A stretch of 7,879 nt of DNA, taken from positions 1 through 7,879 of the forward strand of contig JANQFM010000258.1 of assembly GCA_028277865.1 (NCBI GenBank), written 5' to 3'. Positions 1 through 6,242 of this stretch are shown here, piece after piece. Every line of letters starts with the position of its first letter. Positions within the stretch are counted from its first letter, which is position 1. The stretch is from Acidobacteriota bacterium (GTDB lineage: Bacteria; Acidobacteriota; UBA6911; RPQK01; DATIPO01). Below the pieces are notes generated by a model that was not told the DNA's origin, made no database searches, and saw nothing but the letters and a program-made list of their open reading frames with translations. Both the position numbers and the translations under genes were made by a program.

Positions 1-1007
1 TTGACGAAACCCCGGTTGATCAGCAGGCGGATTTCCACGCGCCGGTTTTGACGGCGTCCTTCGCGGGTCGAGTCGTCGTCGACCGGCCTGCTCTCTCCGA
101 AGCCGTAGGGAGAGATGAAGCGACGCAGGGAGATCTCGCCGGCTTCAGCCAGGAAATCGCGCACCGACTTGGCCCGGCGCTCGCTCAGGCGGCGATTGTA
201 CTCGGCATTGCCGTCCGACGAAGCGTGACCGGTCACTTCGATCAGATACCCCGCCTCTTCCTTCACCGATTCGGCGAATGCCTTCAAGTCCGCGGCAGCC
301 TCCTCTGTAAGCCTGGAACTGCTGGCCCTGAAGAGCACCGTGAGCGAACGAGCCACTTCAAAATCGTCGAGGGCCGTTATGCGGTGATTGGTTTCCTCGA
401 CGCCTGCCAAAGCCTGATCGACCCCTTGCTGAGTCCTGCTGAGATCTGAGCGGGCTTTCCTGAGCCCCTCGCCCATGTCCTCGATTTCGCCGGAGAGCTG
501 ATCTGTGACCATTTCATTGCGGGCTTCGCTGGCAGCCAGCCTTTTTTCGACCCGGGAGATCTCCCGATTGGCATCATCCAGCTGGCGTTCCACCGGCTCC
601 AGGCTCGAGGTGATGGCGCGGGCGGTTTCAAGATCGTCCTGGGTGAACTTGATCTCTTGGGCGGCCAATCGGCCTGAACCGTCACCGCGGCCTTTGACCA
701 TCACGCTGAGTCCCAGCAACAGATCCTGCTCCGAATATTTCCTGGCACCGCGGAAGAAGTTGGATTTTCTTTCCCTGATCCGAGTGTCGTCACTCCAGCT
801 GACCAGTACCTGAGATCCGTCCTGACGCCGGATCAGCACTTGTCGATCGGAGCGTTCCACCACAACTCCCTCCAGCTTCATCGCCTCACGACCCGGAACC
901 CTGTAGAGGTCGCCGCTGTCAGAACGGCTGACAGCGGGCATGGCACCCAAAGCCGCTGCTGTCGAGATCAAAAAAATCCAGAAGATTTGAAAGACTGGCT
1001 TCTTCAT
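1..1007 (-). CDS. OmpA-family peptidoglycan-binding protein with N-terminal DUF5666-like domain (partial at C-terminus)
   Basis: An exported envelope protein that probably tethers the outer membrane or periplasm to peptidoglycan. The 335 visible residues begin with a signal peptide (MKK, then a hydrophobic stretch to about residue 25). A small beta-rich segment (about 43-125) resembles DUF5666. A charged helical, probably coiled-coil segment (about 124-215) follows, then an OmpA C-terminal domain (about 218-331). The OmpA core motif is visible: VTGH at 258-261, YN at 270-271 and LSERRA at 274-279. The Arg that contacts diaminopimelate in E. coli OmpA is present (R278). The usual Asp of GHTD is Ser263, with an Asp two residues later (GHASSDG). 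The start is fixed by TAGGAGG, six bases upstream of ATG. The stop lies beyond the left edge; only a few residues should be missing. The family call is firm, the DUF5666 call less so. Confidence 0.9.
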   Translation of the reverse strand, partial: MKKPVFQIFWIFLISTAAALGAMPAVSRSDSGDLYRVPGREAMKLEGVVVERSDRQVLIRRQDGSQVLVSWSDDTRIRERKSNFFRGARKYSEQDLLLGLSVMVKGRGDGSGRLAAQEIKFTQDDLETARAITSSLEPVERQLDDANREISRVEKRLAASEARNEMVTDQLSGEIEDMGEGLRKARSDLSRTQQGVDQALAGVEETNHRITALDDFEVARSLTVLFRASSSRLTEEAAADLKAFAESVKEEAGYLIEVTGHASSDGNAEYNRRLSERRAKSVRDFLAEAGEISLRRFISPYGFGESRPVDDDSTREGRRQNRRVEIRLLINRGFV

Positions 1008-1149
1008 GACTGGCCTCCTACGCCCCTTGCACTCGCTTCCTTGTCAAGTGCCTGTTGAATTGCGTTCCCTAGATGCTGGGCCAGACTGCGACACTCACCT
1101 GTCCGGCCCGTGATCCTTTATGCACGTCATGTGCCGCAAGAGAGTGGGA

Positions 1150-1181
1150 GCCACGGAGGCACTGAGGGCACAGAGCCACAA
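1150..1181. repeat. Degenerate CAC-GAG short repeat
   Basis: Three or four imperfect units of 8-9 bases follow one another here: CACGGAGG, CACTGAGGG and CACAGAGCC, then ACAAG. From memory, purine-rich strings of this kind (CACAGAG/CACGGAG units) are scattered between genes in many environmental bacterial genomes. The function is unknown, and it may be simple-sequence debris. The repeat pattern is visible; the claim that it is a dispersed family is recall, not a search. Confidence 0.45.
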
Positions 1182-1210
1182 GAAAAGCTCAGGGAATGGA
1201 GTCTCTGCCG

Positions 1211-1227
1211 CCGGGAATATTTCCCGG
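1211..1227. promoter_or_regulatory. Perfect 17-bp palindrome upstream of asnS
   Basis: CCGGGAA and TTCCCGG flank a TAT centre, a perfect 7-bp inverted repeat. It sits 225 bases before the asnS ATG and 25 bases upstream of the candidate -35 at 1252. It could be an operator for a dimeric repressor. It is followed by ATTTT, so it could instead be a small terminator hairpin. Nothing in the sequence decides between these. Confidence 0.4.
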
Positions 1228-1289
1228 ATTTTGATCCAAACCGGCCAGGACTTGACTGAAGGAATGCAACCACGTACCAATATCCCTTC

Positions 1290-1299
1290 AGGGTACCCT
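1290..1299. promoter_or_regulatory. Perfect 10-bp palindrome AGGGTACCCT in the asnS leader
   Basis: A perfect dyad lies just downstream of the possible -10 of the asnS promoter, where an operator or a short leader hairpin would sit. It is short enough to arise by chance, so confidence is low. Confidence 0.25.
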
Positions 1300-1451
1300 C
1301 AGATGTGCGACAATACCCGGCTTGAAAACTGAGGGGAGGCTACAAGTATCGGCCCCCTTTTACAGCACAAATGCACGTGTCAAACTTGGGAATCGCAGCA
1401 GCGTGGCATGGGCTTCCTACTTGTGCTCTTGAAAGGAATCCGGAATCAGAT

Positions 1452-2852
1452 ATGGCCAGCGCTAGGATCAGGGATCTGCTCAAAGGGCAAGTCGGTGTTG
1501 GAGAGAAAGTCACCGTTCAAGGTTGGGTGCGCACCCGGCGGGACTCCAAGGCGGGATTCTCGTTCATTCACCTTCACGACGGATCGAGCTTCGATCCCAT
1601 CCAGGTGGTGGCGCCTGGGGAATTGGAGAATTTCAGAAGCGAGATCCTGCACCTGACCTCAGGCTGTTCCATCATCGCCAGCGGGACGCTTGTCGAGTCG
1701 AGGGGCAGGGGCCAAAGCGTTGAAGTTCAGGCTGAGGACATCCAGGTGGTTGGCTGGGTGACCGACAACGAAACCTATCCCATTCAGCCCAAGCGGCATT
1801 CTTTCGAATACCTGAGGGAGGTGGCTCACCTGCGTCCCCGCACCAACACATTCGGGGCCATGGCCAGGGTGCGCCACGCCTTGGCCCGGGCCATTCACAA
1901 CTATTTGCACGAAGAGGGCTTTTTCTGGATCCACACACCCATTATCACGTCAGCCGACGCCGAAGGCGCCGGAGAGCTTTTCCGGGTCAGCGCCCTCGAT
2001 TTGATGCATCTGCCCCGCACGGAAGGCGGCGCGATCGACTTTTCGAAAGACTTTTTCGGCAGGGAGTCCTTTCTCACCGTCTCGGGGCAGCTCAACGTCG
2101 AGGCTTACTGCCTGGCGCTGAGCAAGGTCTATACCTTTGGCCCCACCTTCCGGGCCGAAAACTCCAACACCAGCCGCCATTTAGCTGAATTTTGGATGAT
2201 CGAGCCCGAGATGGCCTTCGCCGACCTGGACGACAACTGCCGCCTGGCCGAAGACTTCCTCAAGTCGATTCTGGGAAGGCTTTTGAAGGAGTGCGAGGAC
2301 GACATGGCCTTTTTTGCCCGCCATGTCGATAAGCAATGCCTGCAGCGCATCCAGGCCATGCTCCAAGCGGAATTCGTGCGCATGGACTACTCTGAAGCGA
2401 TCCGCATCCTGCAAAGGGCCAAGCAGAAATTCGAGTTCCCCGTTCACTGGGGTGCCGACCTGCAGTCCGAGCACGAGCGCTATTTGACTGAAAAGCATGT
2501 TAAAGCGCCAGTGGTGGTCACCAACTTCCCCGCCCAGATCAAGGCCTTTTACATGCGATTGAACGACGATGAGAAAACCGTAGCCGCCGTGGACGTTCTG
2601 GTGCCCGGCATGGGAGAGATCATCGGAGGCAGCCAGCGTGAGGAGCGCTTGGAGGTGCTGGAGAGGCGCATCCGGGAAATGGGCTTCGACACCCAGCCCT
2701 ACCAGTGGTACCTGGACCTTCGCCGCTACGGCAGCGTCCCTCACTCCGGATTCGGGCTGGGCTTCGAACGGACCGTCTGCTACGCCACCGGCTTGGCCAA
2801 CATCCGCGACGCCATCCCTTTCCCCAGAACCCCCAACAACGTCGCTTTCTAG
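1452..2852 (+). CDS. asnS: Asparaginyl-tRNA synthetase (AsnRS, class IIb)
   Basis: Charges tRNA-Asn with asparagine using ATP, in the cytoplasm. The protein is 466 residues, the same length as I recall for E. coli AsnS, with strong similarity throughout. The N-terminal OB-fold anticodon-binding domain carries VQGWVRTRRDSKAG. The class II catalytic core has motif 2 (FRAENSNTSRHLAEF from residue 233) and motif 3 (GFGLGFER, residues 433-440). The C-terminus ends IPFPRTPNNVAF, typical of the family. An ATG at 1371 in the same frame would add 27 residues that match nothing familiar and has no ribosome binding site. I therefore choose 1452 (MASARIRDLL), where the E. coli protein begins. The nearest Shine-Dalgarno-like site, GAAAGGA at 1431-1437, is rather far (14 bases). 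The gene stands alone and converges on SOD. Its presence implies direct charging with Asn, though an amidotransferase route could coexist. Confidence 0.97.
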   Translation: MASARIRDLLKGQVGVGEKVTVQGWVRTRRDSKAGFSFIHLHDGSSFDPIQVVAPGELENFRSEILHLTSGCSIIASGTLVESRGRGQSVEVQAEDIQVVGWVTDNETYPIQPKRHSFEYLREVAHLRPRTNTFGAMARVRHALARAIHNYLHEEGFFWIHTPIITSADAEGAGELFRVSALDLMHLPRTEGGAIDFSKDFFGRESFLTVSGQLNVEAYCLALSKVYTFGPTFRAENSNTSRHLAEFWMIEPEMAFADLDDNCRLAEDFLKSILGRLLKECEDDMAFFARHVDKQCLQRIQAMLQAEFVRMDYSEAIRILQRAKQKFEFPVHWGADLQSEHERYLTEKHVKAPVVVTNFPAQIKAFYMRLNDDEKTVAAVDVLVPGMGEIIGGSQREERLEVLERRIREMGFDTQPYQWYLDLRRYGSVPHSGFGLGFERTVCYATGLANIRDAIPFPRTPNNVAF

Positions 2853-2862
2853 GTCTAGGTTT

Positions 2863-2903
2863 CGCGCCAGGACGCCTCTTTGCGATCTTTGCGTCTTGGC
2901 GCG
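2863..2903. terminator. Hairpin between convergent asnS and SOD genes (repeat-like, probable terminator)
   Basis: CGCGCCAGGACGC (2863-2875) pairs with GCGTCTTGGCGCG (2891-2903). That is a 13-bp stem with 12 Watson-Crick pairs and one G-T, around a 15-base loop. It almost fills the 59-base gap between the asnS stop and the SOD stop, so it can end transcription from both sides. There is no clear T-run on either strand, so a classical intrinsic terminator is not certain. The minus strand of the loop carries GCAAAGA twice (GCAAAGATCGCAAAGA), a motif I recall from dispersed intergenic repeats in environmental genomes. It may therefore be a repeat element serving as a terminator. Confidence 0.55.
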
Positions 2904-2911
2904 TAAATCTC

Positions 2912-3520
<609 letters not shown>

Positions 3521-3581
3521 TCTCGGACTCTCCTTTCTCTGCTTTCCGCCTCTTTCAAACGGCCTGTTTCTCCAGATAGGG

Positions 3582-3609
3582 ATTATCTTTAACAGAGGGC
3601 ACGCTGCAA
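3582..3609 (-). promoter_or_regulatory. Candidate promoter of the SOD gene
   Basis: On the minus strand GATAAT (3582-3587) matches the -10 consensus at five of six positions. TTGCAG (3604-3609) lies 16 bases upstream as a weak -35. Transcription would begin near 3575, giving a leader of about 55 bases before the SOD ATG at 3520. Confidence 0.4.
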
Positions 3610-3617
3610 TTCAAACG

Positions 3618-3713
3618 CTACCTCCGGGCCGCTTCCTCCAGGGTACAGAAAAAGAGCAGCCTGACGAAATCCAGCTTGATCGGTGGAGTCCACGAAACGG
3701 ACGCGAAGGCCAT
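3618..3713 (-). other. Possible gene remnant or small ORF (31 codons) upstream of SOD
   Basis: A short open frame starts MAFASVSWTPPIKLDF and ends in LEEAARR. The alternative frame over the same bases is also open (RVRFVDSTDQAG). Neither has a ribosome binding site. This could be the tail of a decayed gene or chance. I do not recognise it. The rest of the space 3521-3778 holds the SOD promoter and nothing else I can support. Confidence 0.2.
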
Positions 3714-3778
3714 CGCGAAATCTTGCCAAAAACGAATACGGAGCTTTATTGCTCAGGATGGGCAGGCCTTACAGGAAC

Positions 3779-4057
3779 TCAATCAAGTGGGTCAATCTTT
3801 CCGGGCATGACTTCCTCTACGGACTTGCCCGTGAGCCGCAGATATAAAGCGTCCGGACAGAGATCGATATCCTCACCCCAGGCAACGCCCCCCGCCTCAG
3901 TAAGATTCACAGCCTCAAAGAAGGCCCGGTCATTCCAGGCTGCAAATACGCCGCGACCAGCCAGATGAGACAGGTCAATCTCTCCTGCAGCACCATCAGA
4001 ATATCGAAGCCAAACCCGGTAACCCTCCCGTGCCTGTACATCAGTTGGTCTGATCAT
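3779..4057 (-). CDS. DUF2442 family protein
   Basis: A 92-residue cytoplasmic protein of unknown function. The DUF2442 pattern is clear: a beta strand ending in RYSDGAAGEIDLSHL (about 18-32), GVFAAWNDRAFFEAV, then GGVAW and DIDLCPDALYLRLTGKS near the C-terminus. Members are often encoded next to a DUF4160 partner in what look like toxin-antitoxin-style pairs. I find no DUF4160 gene on either side here, so this copy is solitary. There is no Shine-Dalgarno in front of the ATG. A consensus TATAAT ends eight bases before it, which suggests a leaderless mRNA. The gene lies downstream of, and in the same direction as, the LLM oxidoreductase gene, 134 bases away, but probably has its own promoter. 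Confidence 0.85.
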   Translation of the reverse strand: MIRPTDVQAREGYRVWLRYSDGAAGEIDLSHLAGRGVFAAWNDRAFFEAVNLTEAGGVAWGEDIDLCPDALYLRLTGKSVEEVMPGKIDPLD

Positions 4058-4065
4058 GACGGCCT

Positions 4066-4096
4066 ATTATAGTGCAGAGACGGTGCTCCGCAGGAA
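4066..4096 (-). promoter_or_regulatory. Promoter of the DUF2442 gene, predicted leaderless
   Basis: The minus strand carries a perfect -10 TATAAT (4066-4071). TTCCTG (4091-4096) is a poor -35 at 19 bases; at 17 bases the hexamer is CCTGCG. Only eight bases separate TATAAT from the ATG at 4057, so the expected start of transcription is at or within a base or two of the start codon. Confidence 0.55.
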
Positions 4097-4174
4097 CTCG
4101 ACGAGCCCGCCTAACACGAAAAACCAGCCCTGCCTGAACGAGAACCAAAGCTGAGCCGACAGCATCGAGTTCAT
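4067..4174 (-). CDS. Very small candidate ORF (35 aa, hydrophobic), doubtful
   Basis: Starts MNSMLSAQLWFSFRQGWF and ends FLRSTVSAL, lying between the LLM and DUF2442 genes. A GAGGG is six bases from the ATG. The middle is hydrophobic enough for one membrane segment. Its stop codon overlaps the TATAAT of the next gene. It may be a small membrane protein or chance. No family is recognised. Confidence 0.2.
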   Translation of the reverse strand: MNSMLSAQLWFSFRQGWFFVLGGLVEFLRSTVSAL

Positions 4175-4191
4175 GAAGCCCTCACCGCCTC

Positions 4192-5211
4192 TCAGCCGCA
4201 TAACTCCGCCATCACCTGAGCCGCCTGCGGGTTGTTGGGAGCGCAAATGAGAGTCCCGATGCCCGATTCCTTCCAAGGCACCAGCAAGTCGGCAATCCGC
4301 TCACGGGGGCCGCATAGCGCCACCTCGTCCACCAACTCGTCCGGCACTGCCAGGACTGCCTCTTTCTTGCGCCCCTCCAGGTAAAGGCCTTGGATCAGCT
4401 GGGCGGCTTGGCCGTAGCTGTAGCGGCACATCAGGTCGTTGTAGAAATTCTTGCCCCGGGCTCCCATGCCGCCTGCATAAAGGGCAATCTGGCGCTTGAC
4501 CAGGAATCGGCAGGCGTCCAAGTCATCGCCCAGCACCACCTGGACGGTCGGCGCAATGTCCAACTGATCCAGGCTTCTGCCCGCGCGCCCGGCCCCTTCC
4601 TGCAGGTATTGGCGAAAGAGGTCCATGCGACGAGGCGAGAAGAAGATGGGCAGCCATCCGTCGGCGATTTCGGCGGCCAGTGCGACGTTTTTAGGTCCCA
4701 AAGCTGCCAGGTAAATGGGAAGATCGGGCCGCTGAGGTTGTTGGATCAGCTTGAGCGGCTTGCCCAGCCCCGTCCCTCCGCTGCAGGGAACTTCATAATG
4801 CTCTCCGCTGTGCTGCAATGGCTTTTCGCGTTGCAGCACCGCGCGGACCATGGAGACAAATTCACGGGTCCGGCCCAGAGGCTTGCCATAGGGGACTCCA
4901 TGCCATCCTTCCACCACCTGAGGGCCGGAGACGCCCAGCCCCAGCACAAACCGGCCCCCGCTCAAGAAATCGGCGCTGACGGCGGTCATGGCGGTCATGG
5001 CAGGCGTACGGGCCGGCATCTGCATGATGGCCGTCCCCAGCAGCACACGCCGAGTGTGGGCCGCCATCCAGATCAATGGTGTGACAGCGTCATAACCATA
5101 GGCTTCGCTAGTCCAGATCGAGTGGTATCCCAGCGCCTCAGCGCCCTTTGCCATCTGAATCAACTGAGACGGATCGCGGTGCATATATCCGAAACTCAGT
5201 CCTAGCTTCAT
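4192..5211 (-). CDS. LLM-class F420-dependent oxidoreductase, Rv3520c-like
   Basis: A luciferase-like monooxygenase-fold enzyme of 339 residues that probably uses reduced coenzyme F420 (possibly FMN) in a hydride transfer; the substrate is unknown. It strongly resembles the mycobacterial Rv3520c group. Shared stretches are MKLGLSFGY at the start, EAYGYDAVTPLIW (36-48), LGTAIMQMPARTP (58-70), SGGRFVLGLGVSGPQVVEGW (84-103), GPKNVALAAEIADGWLPIF (172-190) and PDELVDEVALCGP (290-302). The fold is a single TIM barrel with no signal peptide. The start at 5211 is set by a strong GGAGGAGGGAGC just before ATG and by the MKLGL homology. An upstream in-frame ATG at 5280 would add 23 unlikely residues. 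F420-binding cannot be proven by eye. No F420 biosynthesis gene is in the window. Confidence 0.92.
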   Translation of the reverse strand: MKLGLSFGYMHRDPSQLIQMAKGAEALGYHSIWTSEAYGYDAVTPLIWMAAHTRRVLLGTAIMQMPARTPAMTAMTAVSADFLSGGRFVLGLGVSGPQVVEGWHGVPYGKPLGRTREFVSMVRAVLQREKPLQHSGEHYEVPCSGGTGLGKPLKLIQQPQRPDLPIYLAALGPKNVALAAEIADGWLPIFFSPRRMDLFRQYLQEGAGRAGRSLDQLDIAPTVQVVLGDDLDACRFLVKRQIALYAGGMGARGKNFYNDLMCRYSYGQAAQLIQGLYLEGRKKEAVLAVPDELVDEVALCGPRERIADLLVPWKESGIGTLICAPNNPQAAQVMAELCG

Positions 5212-5227
5212 GCTCCCTCCTCCCTCC
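5212..5227 (-). promoter_or_regulatory. Strong ribosome binding site deciding the LLM start
   Basis: A 16-base purine-rich run on the minus strand contains two GGAGG cores immediately before the ATG at 5211. It supports this start over the in-frame ATG at 5280. Confidence 0.7.
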
Positions 5228-5246
5228 AAGACGGCTCCCGGCTGCG

Positions 5247-5263
5247 CTTGCCCCGAAGGCAAG
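5247..5263 (-). other. Small hairpin in the LLM 5' region
   Basis: CTTGCC and GGCAAG form a perfect 6-bp stem around a 5-base loop containing TTCG (minus strand), 36 bases upstream of the LLM start. It could be a leader structure or chance. Confidence 0.3.
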
Positions 5264-5403
5264 GCACTGCCGTAGCACATCCTATCTCATTCAAAGCAAA
5301 GGTGGAGGTGGCAGGGATTTGACACTTCGGACAGCAGGACGCCAAGGTTCTCCACAATTGAGTCGATTTTGGCTGCGAGGAGTCCGGCAGCGGTCAGGGG
5401 TTC

Positions 5404-5473
5404 CTGGGCTCCAGATCCCAGGTGCCAGATCACGGCGTCCAGATGCCGAAACCTGGAACCTGGAACCCGGAAT
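5404..5473. repeat. Degenerate heptanucleotide repeat tract
   Basis: About ten consecutive 7-base units can be laid end to end. CCAGAT recurs exactly 14 bases apart at 5411, 5425 and 5439. CCAGGTG fills the unit between the first two. CTGGAAC then occurs twice in tandem (5453-5466). The tract lies in the spacer between the LLM gene and the downstream end of the 176-residue exported protein gene. An imperfect inverted repeat (GGGTTCCTGG at 5398-5407 against CCTGGAACCC at 5459-5468, 9 of 10) brackets it. It resembles in style the heptameric short tandem repeats known from cyanobacteria, with different units. The rest of 5228-5501 shows nothing else I can support beyond the small hairpin at 5247-5263. 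Confidence 0.65.
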
Positions 5474-5501
5474 CTCCGCGACCGGCTCGTAGCCTGTCCA
5501 G

Positions 5502-6032
5502 TCAAGTATTCGAGTCATCCACCCAGATTTCGACAGTCGTCTCTCCGTCATCGACCTGGACCTCGAAGACCTTTCCGCTGGCTTCTTGCGCCATGGCCTG
5601 CACTGCAGCCTTGACGTCGAACCCGTCCCGACCGGAAAACAAGGCATCCACGACGAGTGCCGGCGTCCGGATTTCGACCTTGTCCGAACCCCATCGGGAA
5701 GGCTTTCGAACTACGTAGTGATCCCCTTCACGGCTGAATCTCACCCTTCGTCTCTCGATTGTCCGGGACGGCTGTGAGCGCAGGTCTTGCCAGATGTCAT
5801 AAAGTTCGTCGTAGCTGAAGGAATTTCGGTGAAAGACAACCCTCCGCCTTTGACGGTCCCTCCAATCGAGTGTAGGCATCAAGCTCTCGACAGCCTCCAC
5901 AGGCAGGTTGAGGTTGACCGAAACGTCCTCGTCGGTCTTGACGCGGATGTGCAGCCATTGGGCGGCCAGCAGATCCGGCAGCAACGCCATCCAAGCCAAG
6001 GTAGTCACAATCCAGCCAATTTGCACTCGCAT
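5502..6032 (-). CDS. Exported protein with two YvlB/SHOCT-like beta half-repeats, function unknown
   Basis: A 176-residue protein with a signal peptide (MRVQIGWIV, hydrophobic to about 22, likely cut after LLAA at 24). The mature part opens with LHIRVKTDEDVSVNLNLP (27-44), then VEAVESLM. A second related stretch occurs at 118-132 (DKVEIRTPALVVDALF). Another strand pair lies at 155-172 (VFEVQVDDGETTVEIWVD). LxIRV...VNLPL is the pattern I know from SHOCT-like/YvlB-type proteins, so the family call is tentative. The middle is very basic (RQRRRVV, IERRRVR). The start at 6032 is set by GGAGGAAGGAG upstream of ATG. The frame stays open to 6539 without likely coding content. It is divergent from the Cys-rich peptide gene at 6243. 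Confidence 0.75.
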   Translation of the reverse strand: MRVQIGWIVTTLAWMALLPDLLAAQWLHIRVKTDEDVSVNLNLPVEAVESLMPTLDWRDRQRRRVVFHRNSFSYDELYDIWQDLRSQPSRTIERRRVRFSREGDHYVVRKPSRWGSDKVEIRTPALVVDALFSGRDGFDVKAAVQAMAQEASGKVFEVQVDDGETTVEIWVDDSNT

Positions 6033-6242
6033 GATTCTCGCTCCTTCCTCCGAGTCGGCAGGCTCGAGAAGGGAAACGAAGCAAGGGGCGGAAAAGGTTG
6101 GGGGAAGCCCGCGAAAAAGGCCTTGGCAGGTTCTTCTTCCCTGATGTTCATAGTTTTCAATAAATGGTATATGATTTGAGAAAAGACTTGATTCACTAGT
6201 ATATTCACTTTTACAATCGGCACACGAGAAAGGAATACCATC
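6033..6242. other. Divergent AT-rich promoter region
   Basis: This lies between the minus-strand exported protein and the plus-strand Cys-rich peptide. About 6140-6220 is much richer in A and T than its surroundings, as expected of promoter DNA serving both directions. Apart from the promoter listed at 6188-6217, I see no gene or RNA in it. Confidence 0.55.
6188..6217 (+). promoter_or_regulatory. Candidate promoter of the Cys-rich peptide gene
   Basis: TTGATT (6188-6193) and TACAAT (6212-6217) are 18 bases apart. The -10 matches consensus at five of six positions. A second overlapping pair, TTGAGA (6176-6181) and TATATT (6200-6205), is also 18 bases apart. The leader would be about 20 bases and includes AAAGGA before the ATG at 6243. 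Confidence 0.5.

Larger units (their letters stand above)
1008..1451. other. Gene-free divergent spacer between the OmpA-family gene and asnS
   Basis: These 444 bases lie between a minus-strand gene and plus-strand asnS and must hold both promoters. No convincing ORF is present. A TTGACA occurs on the minus strand (1042-1047), but there is no good -10 at the right distance. On the plus strand TTGACT (1252-1257) is followed after 17 bases by TACCAA (1275-1280), a weak candidate for the asnS promoter. The spacer also holds a short CAC/GAG repeat and two palindromes, listed separately. I saw no tRNA and no T-box-like leader by eye. Confidence 0.6.

Noticed and set aside
1019..1047. Perfect TTGACA (minus strand) as the OmpA-gene promoter
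   Set aside because: At the correct spacing the -10 would be GGCGTA, and the transcript would start inside the ribosome binding site.
1371..1451. Earlier in-frame ATG for asnS giving a 27-residue N-terminal extension
   Set aside because: No ribosome binding site, and the extension resembles nothing. AsnS of E. coli starts at the equivalent of 1452 and gives the same 466-residue length.
4390..5205. Plus-strand 271-codon frame opposite the LLM gene
   Set aside because: Antisense shadow of a well-matched enzyme gene.
5212..5280. Earlier in-frame ATG (5280) for the LLM gene
   Set aside because: The added residues precede the conserved MKLGL start and would be translated through the strong ribosome binding site at 5212-5227.
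5301..5322. Minus strand looks like the 3' end of a tRNA or tmRNA (TCAAATCCC...CCACCTCCACC)
   Set aside because: The 5' side of the T-stem does not pair (CGAAG against CCCTG), the T-loop is not TTCAAAT, and no acceptor or anticodon arm was found upstream. At most a degraded remnant.
5287..5505. Minus-strand 72-codon frame ending in HLHLCFE
   Set aside because: Its first half is translated heptad repeat, it has no ribosome binding site, and it overlaps the end of the 176-residue exported gene.
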